Source of the DNA: Candidatus Saccharimonadia bacterium
GTDB taxonomy: Bacteria; Patescibacteriota; Saccharimonadia; Saccharimonadales; 2-12-FULL-41-12
Assembly: GCA_023263015.1 (NCBI GenBank)
Contig: JALQXV010000003.1
Coordinates: forward strand, 1-12,457
Length of the DNA: 12,457 nucleotides
Reading direction: 5' to 3'
Program-made: the position numbers and the translations under genes
Part shown: positions 6,000-11,822 of the stretch, one piece after another
Layout of the letters: each line of letters opens with the position of its first letter
Numbering within the stretch: position 1 is the stretch's first letter
Notes under the pieces: model-generated
Seen by the model: only the letters and a program-made list of their open reading frames with translations
Database searches by the model: none
What the model was told of the DNA's origin: nothing

Positions 6000-6053
6000 A
6001 ACTTTATCCTTATAAAACCATTAACCGCTATAAATAGCAATACAATTTTGGTT

Positions 6054-6062
6054 TGTTAAACT
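6054..6062 (+). promoter_or_regulatory. Extended -10, leaderless start of His-rich protein gene
   Basis: TGT-TAAACT followed by six bases (aatact) and the ATG at 6069 has the same geometry as the promoters at 326-334 and 2147-2155. There is no Shine-Dalgarno sequence and the -35 is not evident. The -10 core (TAAACT) is weaker than in the other cases. Confidence 0.45.
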
Positions 6063-6068
6063 AATACT

Positions 6069-6698
6069 ATGGAAAAGCTTCGACAACTACGGAAACGTAA
6101 CCTTGTACTACTAGCTCTTGGCTGTGGAATTATTGCAGGCCTACTGCTGTTTATTAGCCTGCGAGTAATTTTTGCCAAGTCGCATCACACGCACTACCAT
6201 GCTAATTTTGGATTATTTATTGACGGGCAACGTGACAAGTTTGATAACTTTACATTTTATGAAGAAGTTCAGAGCTGCTCATCTGACCAAGCCAACAATC
6301 CTAAAACTCGCGTGCACATGCATAATAAAGAATTCGACACTATCCATGTTCACGACGATGCAGTAACGTGGGGCAACTTTTTTGAAAACCTTGGCTACAC
6401 ATTGGGGTATAAGTCTGTAACAACTAACAATGGAACCTACGAAGATGGTAAGGATGGTAAACAACTAACCTTTATTTTAAATGGTCAAGAAATTGACAGT
6501 GCCTTTAACCGAGTAATTGGCAACGAAGACGTTTTACTTATAAGTTATGGCGACCCTGCCCAGACCAAAGGTCAGTTCGATGAAATTAGCAAGTCGGCAG
6601 CCGAGCATAATCACAAGCCAGACCCTGCTACCTGTTCAACTTCTGGGGAATTGACGCTCAAAGACCGTCTTAAACAGGCTGTTAGTCTTACGGATTAG
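6069..6698 (+). CDS. Membrane-anchored histidine-rich exported protein, function unknown
   Basis: This 209-residue protein has a short basic start (1-11), one membrane segment (about 12-35, uncleaved anchor likely) and an outer domain. Ten histidines are grouped: HHTHYHANFGLFIDGQ (39-54), RVHMHNKEF (81-89), TIHVHDDAVTWGNFF (91-105) and HNH (180-182). Two cysteines lie outside the membrane segment (C70, C189) and could pair. The order HxHAnFxlfingx ... vHxHn ... iHvHxxxvTwGxFFxxLG ... fxlNGxei ... dxdvLLISYGD is one I recognise from conserved hypothetical proteins of Patescibacteria and some archaea that are sometimes near thioredoxin-like genes. The metal-binding idea is inference. It stands between the deaminase gene and the ATP synthase operon, on the same strand as the latter but 124 bp away. 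Confidence 0.7.
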   Translation: MEKLRQLRKRNLVLLALGCGIIAGLLLFISLRVIFAKSHHTHYHANFGLFIDGQRDKFDNFTFYEEVQSCSSDQANNPKTRVHMHNKEFDTIHVHDDAVTWGNFFENLGYTLGYKSVTTNNGTYEDGKDGKQLTFILNGQEIDSAFNRVIGNEDVLLISYGDPAQTKGQFDEISKSAAEHNHKPDPATCSTSGELTLKDRLKQAVSLTD

Positions 6699-6725
6699 AA
6701 GTAGTTTTACTATGTAAACTGCGAG

Positions 6726-6763
6726 TTAATGAAAACTTAATGAAATTCAATTTTACATACAAT
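6726..6763 (+). promoter_or_regulatory. 11-bp tandem repeat with possible upstream promoter of atp operon
   Basis: TTAATGAAA occurs twice (6726-6734 and 6737-6745) exactly 11 bp apart, one helical turn. This is the arrangement bound by OmpR/PhoB-type response regulators. A -10 like TACAAT (6758-6763) follows about ten bases after the second repeat, the spacing found in activator-dependent Pho-type promoters where the repeat stands in for the -35. A transcript from here would have a leader of about 50 nt and could use AGAGG (6809-6813) to start at 6823. The pattern is seen; the regulatory reading is inference. Confidence 0.3.
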
Positions 6764-6792
6764 TGCTAAACGCTGAACGCGCCCAAGATTAG

Positions 6793-6822
6793 TTGACCAA
6801 ACCTGACCAGAGGTGCTATAGT
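6793..6822 (+). promoter_or_regulatory. Main promoter of the ATP synthase operon
   Basis: TTGACC (6793-6798), an 18-bp spacer, then an extended -10 TGC-TATAGT (6817-6822). It is the best-matching protein-gene promoter in the window. Because the -10 abuts the ATG at 6823, a transcript from it would start around 6829 and could only use the in-frame ATG at 6832 as a near-leaderless start. A TTG start codon at 6793 is excluded because it is the -35 itself. Confidence 0.7.
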
Positions 6823-7062
6823 ATGAAAAAGATGAAGATCGCCGCCCTTAAGACGACGAAACAGGAACAAGTGAGCGCTGCAAAACGCGCTTTTGTTATG
6901 AGCCTCCTCGACATTTCGTGGCGACTCGCATCAGTGTTCCTTGTACCACTCTTTATCGGTATTGTAGCCGGAAATCCAACGGCGGGGATGATTGCAGGAT
7001 TTGTCTGCGCAACATTATTTATCATTAAGCTTGGAATCGATTCCAGTAAGGCAACCCAATAA
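6823..7062 (+). CDS. AtpI/AtpZ-like ATP synthase accessory membrane protein
   Basis: This 79-residue protein (76 if the ATG at 6832 is used) has a basic N-terminus and two membrane helices, SWRLASVFLVPLFIGIVAG and AGMIAGFVCATLFIIKLGI, joined by a short NPT turn. Its position as first gene before atpB, its size and the hairpin topology match AtpI/AtpZ-type proteins, which help assemble the c-ring or supply Mg/Ca to the enzyme. Sequence identity to the well-studied members is low, so the name rests on context. The start is ambiguous: AGAGG (6809-6813) would serve 6823 on a longer transcript, while the strong promoter overlapping this site would favour 6832. Its stop overlaps the atpB start by one base (TAATG). 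Confidence 0.65.
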   Translation: MKKMKIAALKTTKQEQVSAAKRAFVMSLLDISWRLASVFLVPLFIGIVAGNPTAGMIAGFVCATLFIIKLGIDSSKATQ

Positions 7063-7880
7063 TGTTTACAAAATTTTTCGCAGCTGAAGATGGTCCTCAT
7101 ATTGCCATCGCGCCAGAGAAAATTTTTGAAATCAACGGTTTTGCAATTACTAACTCAATGATTTACGGCTGGGTTTGTGGCATTTTGATCATCGCGGCCT
7201 TTGCCTACCTTGCCAAGCGAATTAGCTACAAAGGCTCAAAGGGCCCAGCTCAATTAATTGACTATGGTACCGAGTTTATTATCAATGTACTTACTACGGC
7301 CCTAAATTCTCGAAGCAAAGCGATTAAGTACGCTCCACTGTTTGTAACAACCTTCTTCTTTATCATCGCCAATAACTGGCTCGGCCTATTGCCAGGTGTG
7401 GGTTTGGCAATTAACCATGACGGCACTGCTTTGTTCCGACCATTTACGGCTGATTTTAACGGCACACTTTCAATCGCACTTGTGATGATTGTTATTGTGC
7501 AAACCTTGGCGATTCGAGAATCTGGTGCGCTCAAGCACCTTCGCCACTACTTCCAAGGCAGTCTTAAAAACCCAATGACGTTAGCGCTTGGTGCCCTCGA
7601 ACTATTTAGCGAGTTCACTCGTTTGATCAGTTTAGCGCTTCGATTGTTCCTGAACGTTGTTATCGGTGAAATCCTTATCTCGGTCTTTGCCTACTTGGCT
7701 GGCCCTGGTGCTCCACTTGGCGCCTTGCCGTTTACCTTAATGGAAATCTTTGTTGGCCTATTGCAGGCGTATATTTTTGTCATGTTGTGTGCTTCTTATC
7801 TTGGTGTGGCTACGGCTCATAACCACCATGATGAGGACTATGCAACTGAACCGGACAAGCCGACGGAGGCACGCGTATAG
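7062..7880 (+). CDS. atpB: ATP synthase F0 subunit a
   Basis: This is the stator-side proton channel, 272 residues, with five to six membrane helices (about 33-52, 92-112, 135-151, 173-198, 200-213, 222-250). The essential arginine is R194 in SLALRLFLNVVIGEIL, with E203 in the same helix. The last helix, MEIFVGLLQAYIFVMLCASY, carries Q235 facing the c-ring. An insertion around GLAINHDGTALFRPFTADFN (114-133) precedes the helix equivalent to the conserved 'N..G' strand. The C-terminus is charged with a His cluster (HNHHDEDY). It is coupled to the preceding gene by a one-base overlap. The short N-terminal FAAEDG is echoed in subunit b. Confidence 0.96.
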   Translation: MFTKFFAAEDGPHIAIAPEKIFEINGFAITNSMIYGWVCGILIIAAFAYLAKRISYKGSKGPAQLIDYGTEFIINVLTTALNSRSKAIKYAPLFVTTFFFIIANNWLGLLPGVGLAINHDGTALFRPFTADFNGTLSIALVMIVIVQTLAIRESGALKHLRHYFQGSLKNPMTLALGALELFSEFTRLISLALRLFLNVVIGEILISVFAYLAGPGAPLGALPFTLMEIFVGLLQAYIFVMLCASYLGVATAHNHHDEDYATEPDKPTEARV

Positions 7881-7936
7881 CCCATCGCCGTTATTTGTTT
7901 GTTACCCAATATTATGTCATTCTAAGAAGTAATTAT

Positions 7937-7942
7937 AAGGAG
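7937..7942 (+). promoter_or_regulatory. Strong RBS of atpE
   Basis: AAGGAG lies eight bases before the atpE ATG, at the end of a 70-bp gap after atpB. In an operon where most starts have weak ribosome binding sites, this fits the need for many c subunits per complex. I see no convincing separate promoter in the gap. Confidence 0.7.
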
Positions 7943-7950
7943 AAATCAGA

Positions 7951-8181
7951 ATGGAATTATTAGCAGAAGCTACCAATGTTGTACCACTAGCAAAAGGAAT
8001 CGCCCTAGGATTTGGTGTATTAGGACCTGCAATCGCAATCGGTTTGATTGGTTCATCTTTCATGAACGCAGTAAGTCGTAACCCAGAGTCAGCTAAATTC
8101 CTTGGTCAGATCTTGGTATTCGTATCATTGGCTGAGTTGTTTGGTCTTATCGCCTTCGCATCAATCTTCATTATTAAATAA
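7951..8181 (+). CDS. atpE: ATP synthase F0 subunit c
   Basis: This 76-residue helical hairpin forms the rotor ring. Helix 1 is about 10-40 and helix 2 about 48-74; the polar loop is SRNPE (42-46, usually RQP). The ion-binding carboxylate is E62 in SLAELFGLIAF. Helix 1 carries G25-P-A-I-A-I-G31, so the usual GxGxGxG stripe reads G-A-A-G. No glutamine stands at the Na+-ligand position in helix 1 (I30) and E62 is followed by leucine rather than serine, so proton coupling is expected. The span from the loop proline to E62 is one residue shorter than in Bacillus or E. coli. Confidence 0.95.
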   Translation: MELLAEATNVVPLAKGIALGFGVLGPAIAIGLIGSSFMNAVSRNPESAKFLGQILVFVSLAELFGLIAFASIFIIK

Positions 8182-8198
8182 GGTATTAGTAACTAAAA

Positions 8199-8750
8199 GT
8201 GATTTCATTTATTACACAATTTGCTGCCGAAGAAGGACATGCCGCTGAAGAAGCTGCGTCTGGCATTGGTGCGTTGGGCATTGATGCAAAAGCTTTTGTG
8301 ATTCAGCTAATCACCTTCTTGTTCATCTATTTGATCTTGCGCCGCTTTGTTTTTAAACCTGTAGTTGGAGCGCTCCAAAAGCGTCAAGAAACTATCGATA
8401 AAGGCGTAAAGCTTACGACCGAGCTCTCTTCTCAAAAAGAAGAGCTCGACCGTGAAGTCGCCGAAGTGCGTAAGAAAGCTCGTGCCGAAGCTGAAAAAGT
8501 TGTTTCTGACAGCCATGCCGAAGCCAAGGCAATGATTAAGCAGGCCGAAGATGATGCAGCTGCTAAAGCGGCTGGCATTCTTGAAGATGCTCAAAAGAAA
8601 ATTGCTGATGACACAGCACGAGCTCGCCGTAATCTTGAAAAAGAGATGGTCAACCTAGTAGTAGAAGCTACCGAGGCTGTTACCCGCGAAAAGCTTGATG
8701 CTAAAAAAGATAATGCGCTCATTACGAACGCACTTAAGGGTCAGGCTTAG
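8199..8750 (+). CDS. atpF: ATP synthase F0 subunit b
   Basis: This 183-residue peripheral stalk subunit begins with a GTG. An acidic N-terminal stretch (FAAEEGHAAEEAASG, 8-22) precedes the single membrane helix (about 31-50). FVFKPVVGALQKRQ (50-63) follows, and then a long Ala/Glu/Lys coiled coil (64-165) that reaches up to F1. The C-terminal LVVEATEAVTREKLDAKKD (153-171) is the delta-binding end typical of b. The pre-helix extension of about 30 residues is longer than in E. coli b. The Shine-Dalgarno is poor (AAGG 15 bases upstream), so translation may depend on ribosomes leaving atpE 17 bp before. A GTG start this close to a strong upstream gene may limit b relative to c. Confidence 0.94.
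   Translation: MISFITQFAAEEGHAAEEAASGIGALGIDAKAFVIQLITFLFIYLILRRFVFKPVVGALQKRQETIDKGVKLTTELSSQKEELDREVAEVRKKARAEAEKVVSDSHAEAKAMIKQAEDDAAAKAAGILEDAQKKIADDTARARRNLEKEMVNLVVEATEAVTREKLDAKKDNALITNALKGQA
8420..8448 (+). other. Hairpin inside atpF coding region
   Basis: CGAGCTCT (8420-8427) pairs perfectly with AGAGCTCG (8441-8448). The inner TCT/AGA extends it past a two-base bulge, leaving a CAAAA loop. There is no T-run, so it is not a classic terminator. It could be an mRNA processing or pausing element, or simply a by-product of Glu-Leu codons (GAGCTC). Confidence 0.4.
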
Positions 8751-8755
8751 TAAAT

Positions 8756-9163
8756 ATGAGTAAAGTCTACTCTCGATCAAAGTTAGTTAGCTACATTGTT
8801 GATTCGCTTGAATCTGGTGTCGATGCAACTAAGTTATCCCAGAGTGTAGCCTCATACTTACTAGATGCCGGTAAAGCTGCAGATTTAGACTCAGTTATGC
8901 GTGATGTGCAAGAGCAGCGCGCTCTAAAGTCTGGCATCGTAGAAGTTGACGTTCGTACTGCGCATGAGCTTGATAAGGAACAGATTTCATTAATTGAAAA
9001 GGTTTCCAAGCAGCAGTATCCGAAAGCTTCAAAAGTTGTACTTAATAAAATTCATGATGAGTCTGTAGTAGGTGGCGCTAATTTGTCATTTGCCAACGCA
9101 AATTTTGATGTAACCGTACGAGGAAAGTTAAACCGTTTAAGAGAAGGAATTCAACATTCATGA
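8756..9163 (+). CDS. atpH: ATP synthase F1 subunit delta (short form)
   Basis: This subunit links the b stalk to the top of F1. The C-terminal domain is clear: DESVVGGANLSF (101-112) and FDVTVRGKLNRLREGI (117-132) match the family's 'DpslIGGxxlrxgdxxiDgSvrgrLxxLrexL'. At 135 residues it is about 40 shorter than usual (about 175-180), and the loss is in the N-terminal helical domain, where only about 60 residues (YSRSKLVSYIVDSL onward) stand before the C-terminal domain. It starts five bases after atpF and ends in an ATGA overlap with atpA. It is not obviously damaged; the reading frame is clean. Confidence 0.88.
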   Translation: MSKVYSRSKLVSYIVDSLESGVDATKLSQSVASYLLDAGKAADLDSVMRDVQEQRALKSGIVEVDVRTAHELDKEQISLIEKVSKQQYPKASKVVLNKIHDESVVGGANLSFANANFDVTVRGKLNRLREGIQHS

Positions 9164-10695
9164 GCGACGTAAATATTAAAGAATTATCAGCCGACATCCG
9201 TAAGGCAATCGCTGGTCTTAAAGATCAGCCAGACGTTAAAAACGTCGGTGTTGTTACGCGTGTTGGTGACGGAGTAGCGTGGATCTATGGCCTCCGTGAA
9301 TGTGGCTTCAACGAAGTTATCGAAATCGAAGCCGCTAACGGCGAGAAAGTTACCGCTTTTGCGCTTAACCTTGGTGAAAACGAAATTGGTGCTGTACTTC
9401 TTGGCAGTGACTTAGGAATTAAGGCTGGTGCTAAGGTCGCTCTCACCGGTCGAACAATCGAAATTCCTGTTGGCCCTGAACTTATCGGTCGTGTTGTAAA
9501 CCCACTTGGTCAGCCACTTGACGACAAAGGTCCTATCAAGGCTAAAAAGACTGGCCCAATTGAAAACGCCGCTCCAGGTGTACTTGCTCGTAAGAGTGTG
9601 CACGAACCTCTTATGACCGGTATTGCCGCCATCGACACGATGGTGCCAATTGGTCGTGGCCAGCGTGAACTTATTATTGGTGACCGCCAAACTGGTAAAA
9701 CAGCTGTCGCCCTCGACACAATGATTAACCAATACCGCCAAAAGACTGGTGTTATTAATATCTATGTGGCAATTGGTCAGAAGGCTTCTAAGGTCGCTCG
9801 TCTGATCTCTCGTTTAGAACGCGACGGTGTTATGGAGCAGTCAATTGTTGTTACAACATCTGCTGCTGACCCAGCTTCAATGCTCTACCTCGCACCATAT
9901 GCGGGTACTGCAATTGGTGAATACTTCCGCGACAATGGTCAGCACGCGCTCATCATCTTTGATGATCTTACAAAGCACGCGAACGCCTATCGTCAAATGA
10001 GCTTGTTGCTACGTCGCCCACCAGGCCGTGAAGCTTTCCCTGGTGATGTGTTCTACTTGCACTCACGCCTACTTGAGCGTTCAGCTAAGCTTTCAGATAA
10101 ATTGGGTGCTGGTAGTCTTACTGCCCTACCAATCATCGAAACGCAAGCTGGCGACATTTCCGCTTACATTCCAACCAACGTGATTTCTATTACCGACGGT
10201 CAGATCTTCCTCGAAACTAACTTGTTCTACCAAGGTATTCGCCCAGCTATCGCAGTTGGTACTTCTGTGTCACGTGTTGGTGGTTCCGCTCAGACAAAAG
10301 CCGTTAAGAGCGTAGCTGGTAGCTTGCGCCTTAACTTGGCGCAGTTCCGCGAACTTGCCGCCTTTGCACAGTTCTCTACCGACCTTGATGCTGATACTAA
10401 GCACCGAATTGATCGTGGCCAGCGCTTAACTGAACTTCTTAAACAGCCACAGTACTCGCCGTACTCAATCTGGGAGCAAACGTCATTATTGATGGCTGCA
10501 ACTAATGGAGTATTCGACAAAGTACCTGTTAAAGATGTTCGTAAGGTAGCGGGATTAATGTTCGCCGATCTTAAGCGAAACCATAAAAAGACGATTGATA
10601 AGCTCAACGAAGGCGACAAGCCATCCGATGAGATTAAAGATGTGATTCTTAAGGTGGCCGGCACAATTGCTAAGGACCACGAAGAGGAAAAATAA
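9160..10695 (+). CDS. atpA: ATP synthase F1 subunit alpha
   Basis: This is the non-catalytic nucleotide-binding subunit of the alpha3beta3 head, 511 residues, full length. An N-terminal beta-barrel (about 25-95) is followed by the P-loop GDRQTGKT (174-181), LIIFDDLTKHANAYRQM (264-280) with the Walker B strand, RRPPGREAFPGDVFYLHSR (285-303), and GTSVSRVGGSAQ (367-378) with the arginine finger R372 that completes the beta catalytic site. A C-terminal helical domain ends in an acidic-basic tail. The ATG overlaps the atpH stop (ATGA), and AAGGA stands 11 bases upstream. The sequence is well conserved throughout and gives no sign of transfer. Confidence 0.98.
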   Translation: MSDVNIKELSADIRKAIAGLKDQPDVKNVGVVTRVGDGVAWIYGLRECGFNEVIEIEAANGEKVTAFALNLGENEIGAVLLGSDLGIKAGAKVALTGRTIEIPVGPELIGRVVNPLGQPLDDKGPIKAKKTGPIENAAPGVLARKSVHEPLMTGIAAIDTMVPIGRGQRELIIGDRQTGKTAVALDTMINQYRQKTGVINIYVAIGQKASKVARLISRLERDGVMEQSIVVTTSAADPASMLYLAPYAGTAIGEYFRDNGQHALIIFDDLTKHANAYRQMSLLLRRPPGREAFPGDVFYLHSRLLERSAKLSDKLGAGSLTALPIIETQAGDISAYIPTNVISITDGQIFLETNLFYQGIRPAIAVGTSVSRVGGSAQTKAVKSVAGSLRLNLAQFRELAAFAQFSTDLDADTKHRIDRGQRLTELLKQPQYSPYSIWEQTSLLMAATNGVFDKVPVKDVRKVAGLMFADLKRNHKKTIDKLNEGDKPSDEIKDVILKVAGTIAKDHEEEK

Positions 10696-10701
10696 GCATT
10701 A

Positions 10702-11574
10702 ATGGCTAACACTACTTCCCTTAAGCGCCGCATCGGAAGCGTAAAAAATACGCGACAGATCACTAAGGCTATGGAATTGGTCGCCGCATCTAAGATGCGA
10801 CGTGCTCAAGAGCAAGCTACGGCTTCTCGACCGTACCGTGTTGCGGCTCACGACATCTTAACGCGTCTTAGCGACGTGTCTGATGTTAATCGTCACCCGC
10901 TTTTTGTGCGTCGTAAGGTTAACAACCGATTGGTTATCGTGGTTACGAGTGACACCGGCTTGGCTGGAGCGTATGACAGCAATGTCCTCAAACAACTCAC
11001 GACCATTCTAACTGAAGATACTAAGGCAAAAATCTCTGACAAAGTAATCGCTATTGGTAAAAAGGGATCGCAGTTTGTTTCACGTCTTGATGGCGTAGAG
11101 CTATTGGCTGCCTACCCAATCTTTACCGGTCAGCCAAAAGGCTCAGACATTCGTCCAATCATCGAGCAGGTATTCTCGATGTACGAAAACGAAGAGATTG
11201 ATGCTGTCGATATTATCTACACCCAGTTCTTTTCAAGTATTAAGCAAGAAGTTGCTACGCTTCAGCTACTACCTGCCCGACCACCAGCTAGTGAACATAG
11301 CCTATCACCACTAGAAGTGGCTATTTTTGAACCGTCAGTCGAGTCTGTCGTCGAATCAGTTGTGGCGCGTTTAATGGAAGTTCAATTGTGGCAGTCAGTT
11401 CTAGAAAGTCTTGCTAGCGAGCACTCTATGCGTATGTTGGCCATGAAAAACGCCAGCGATAACGCCAGCGATATTATTGACGATTTAACTTTAGCATTTA
11501 ACTCTGCCCGTCAGGCTGCAATTACTCAAGAAATTGCCGAAATTATCGGTGGATCAGAGGCATTAAATGACTAA
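10702..11574 (+). CDS. atpG: ATP synthase F1 subunit gamma
   Basis: This is the central rotor shaft, 290 residues, typical length. The N-terminal helix TSLKRRIGSVKNTRQITKAM (5-24) and MELVAASKMRRAQ, together with the C-terminal helix (from about 225 to MLAMKNASDNASDII and NSARQAAITQEIAEIIGG), form the coiled coil that turns inside the alpha3beta3 head. The middle Rossmann-like domain begins with LVIVVTSDTGLAGAYDSN; most relatives have 'DrGLcGgfN'. The start follows atpA by six bases. It is followed by the unrecognised acidic ORF rather than directly by atpD. Confidence 0.96.
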   Translation: MANTTSLKRRIGSVKNTRQITKAMELVAASKMRRAQEQATASRPYRVAAHDILTRLSDVSDVNRHPLFVRRKVNNRLVIVVTSDTGLAGAYDSNVLKQLTTILTEDTKAKISDKVIAIGKKGSQFVSRLDGVELLAAYPIFTGQPKGSDIRPIIEQVFSMYENEEIDAVDIIYTQFFSSIKQEVATLQLLPARPPASEHSLSPLEVAIFEPSVESVVESVVARLMEVQLWQSVLESLASEHSMRMLAMKNASDNASDIIDDLTLAFNSARQAAITQEIAEIIGGSEALND

Positions 11575-11597
11575 GCGTACTAACAAAGGAGATTCAG

Positions 11598-11822
11598 ATG
11601 GCTATACAGGATAACTTTGAACGAGTCAGCAAATTATTCGACGGAGACGTTCCAAACGGAATTGACCCAGCAGAACTCGAAGCCGAATTAGCCGCTAACG
11701 ACGAACGCTTAGAGATCGAAGATCCGCTTGCTGCTACGCCAACTGAGCAACTAGAGGAATTAATCGGCGAAGAATCACCATCATATTTAAGAACACTTGA
11801 GACAATCAGCGAGGAGCAATAA
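11598..11822 (+). CDS. Unrecognised acidic 74-residue protein inside the atp operon
   Basis: I do not recognise this protein. It holds 21 Asp/Glu against 4 Lys/Arg, has no cysteine, no membrane segment and no signal peptide. An N-terminal part (QDNFERVSKLFDGDVPNGID) is followed by a strongly acidic helix (PAELEAELAANDERLEIED, 24-42), a TPTEQLEELIGEES segment and a C-terminal LRTLETISEEQ. It is a real gene by context: AAGGAG lies six bases before the ATG (11586-11591), the frame is open between atpG and atpD, and its TAA overlaps the atpD ATG by one base, so it is translationally coupled to beta. No standard F-ATPase subunit occurs between gamma and beta. An F1-binding assembly or inhibitor role is only a guess. 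Confidence 0.8.
   Translation: MAIQDNFERVSKLFDGDVPNGIDPAELEAELAANDERLEIEDPLAATPTEQLEELIGEESPSYLRTLETISEEQ

Noticed and set aside
6700..6722. Possible terminator AGTTTTAC-tat-GTAAACT after the His-rich protein gene
   Set aside because: The stem is short with a bulge, AT-rich, and lacks a T-run.
6793..6822. A TTG start at 6793 for the AtpI-like gene
   Set aside because: The TTG is the first part of a -35 element (TTGACC) of the operon promoter, so the ten extra codons would be promoter DNA.
7951..8181. Na+-coupled ATP synthase
   Set aside because: The helix-1 Gln and the Ser/Thr after the carboxylate that mark Na+ binding are both absent (I30, and L63 after E62).
9412..10763. Long minus-strand open frames opposite atpA (for example 10290-10763 and 9412-9741)
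   Set aside because: They lie antisense to highly conserved atpA codons, show no family motifs and have no ribosome binding sites. They are frame shadows.
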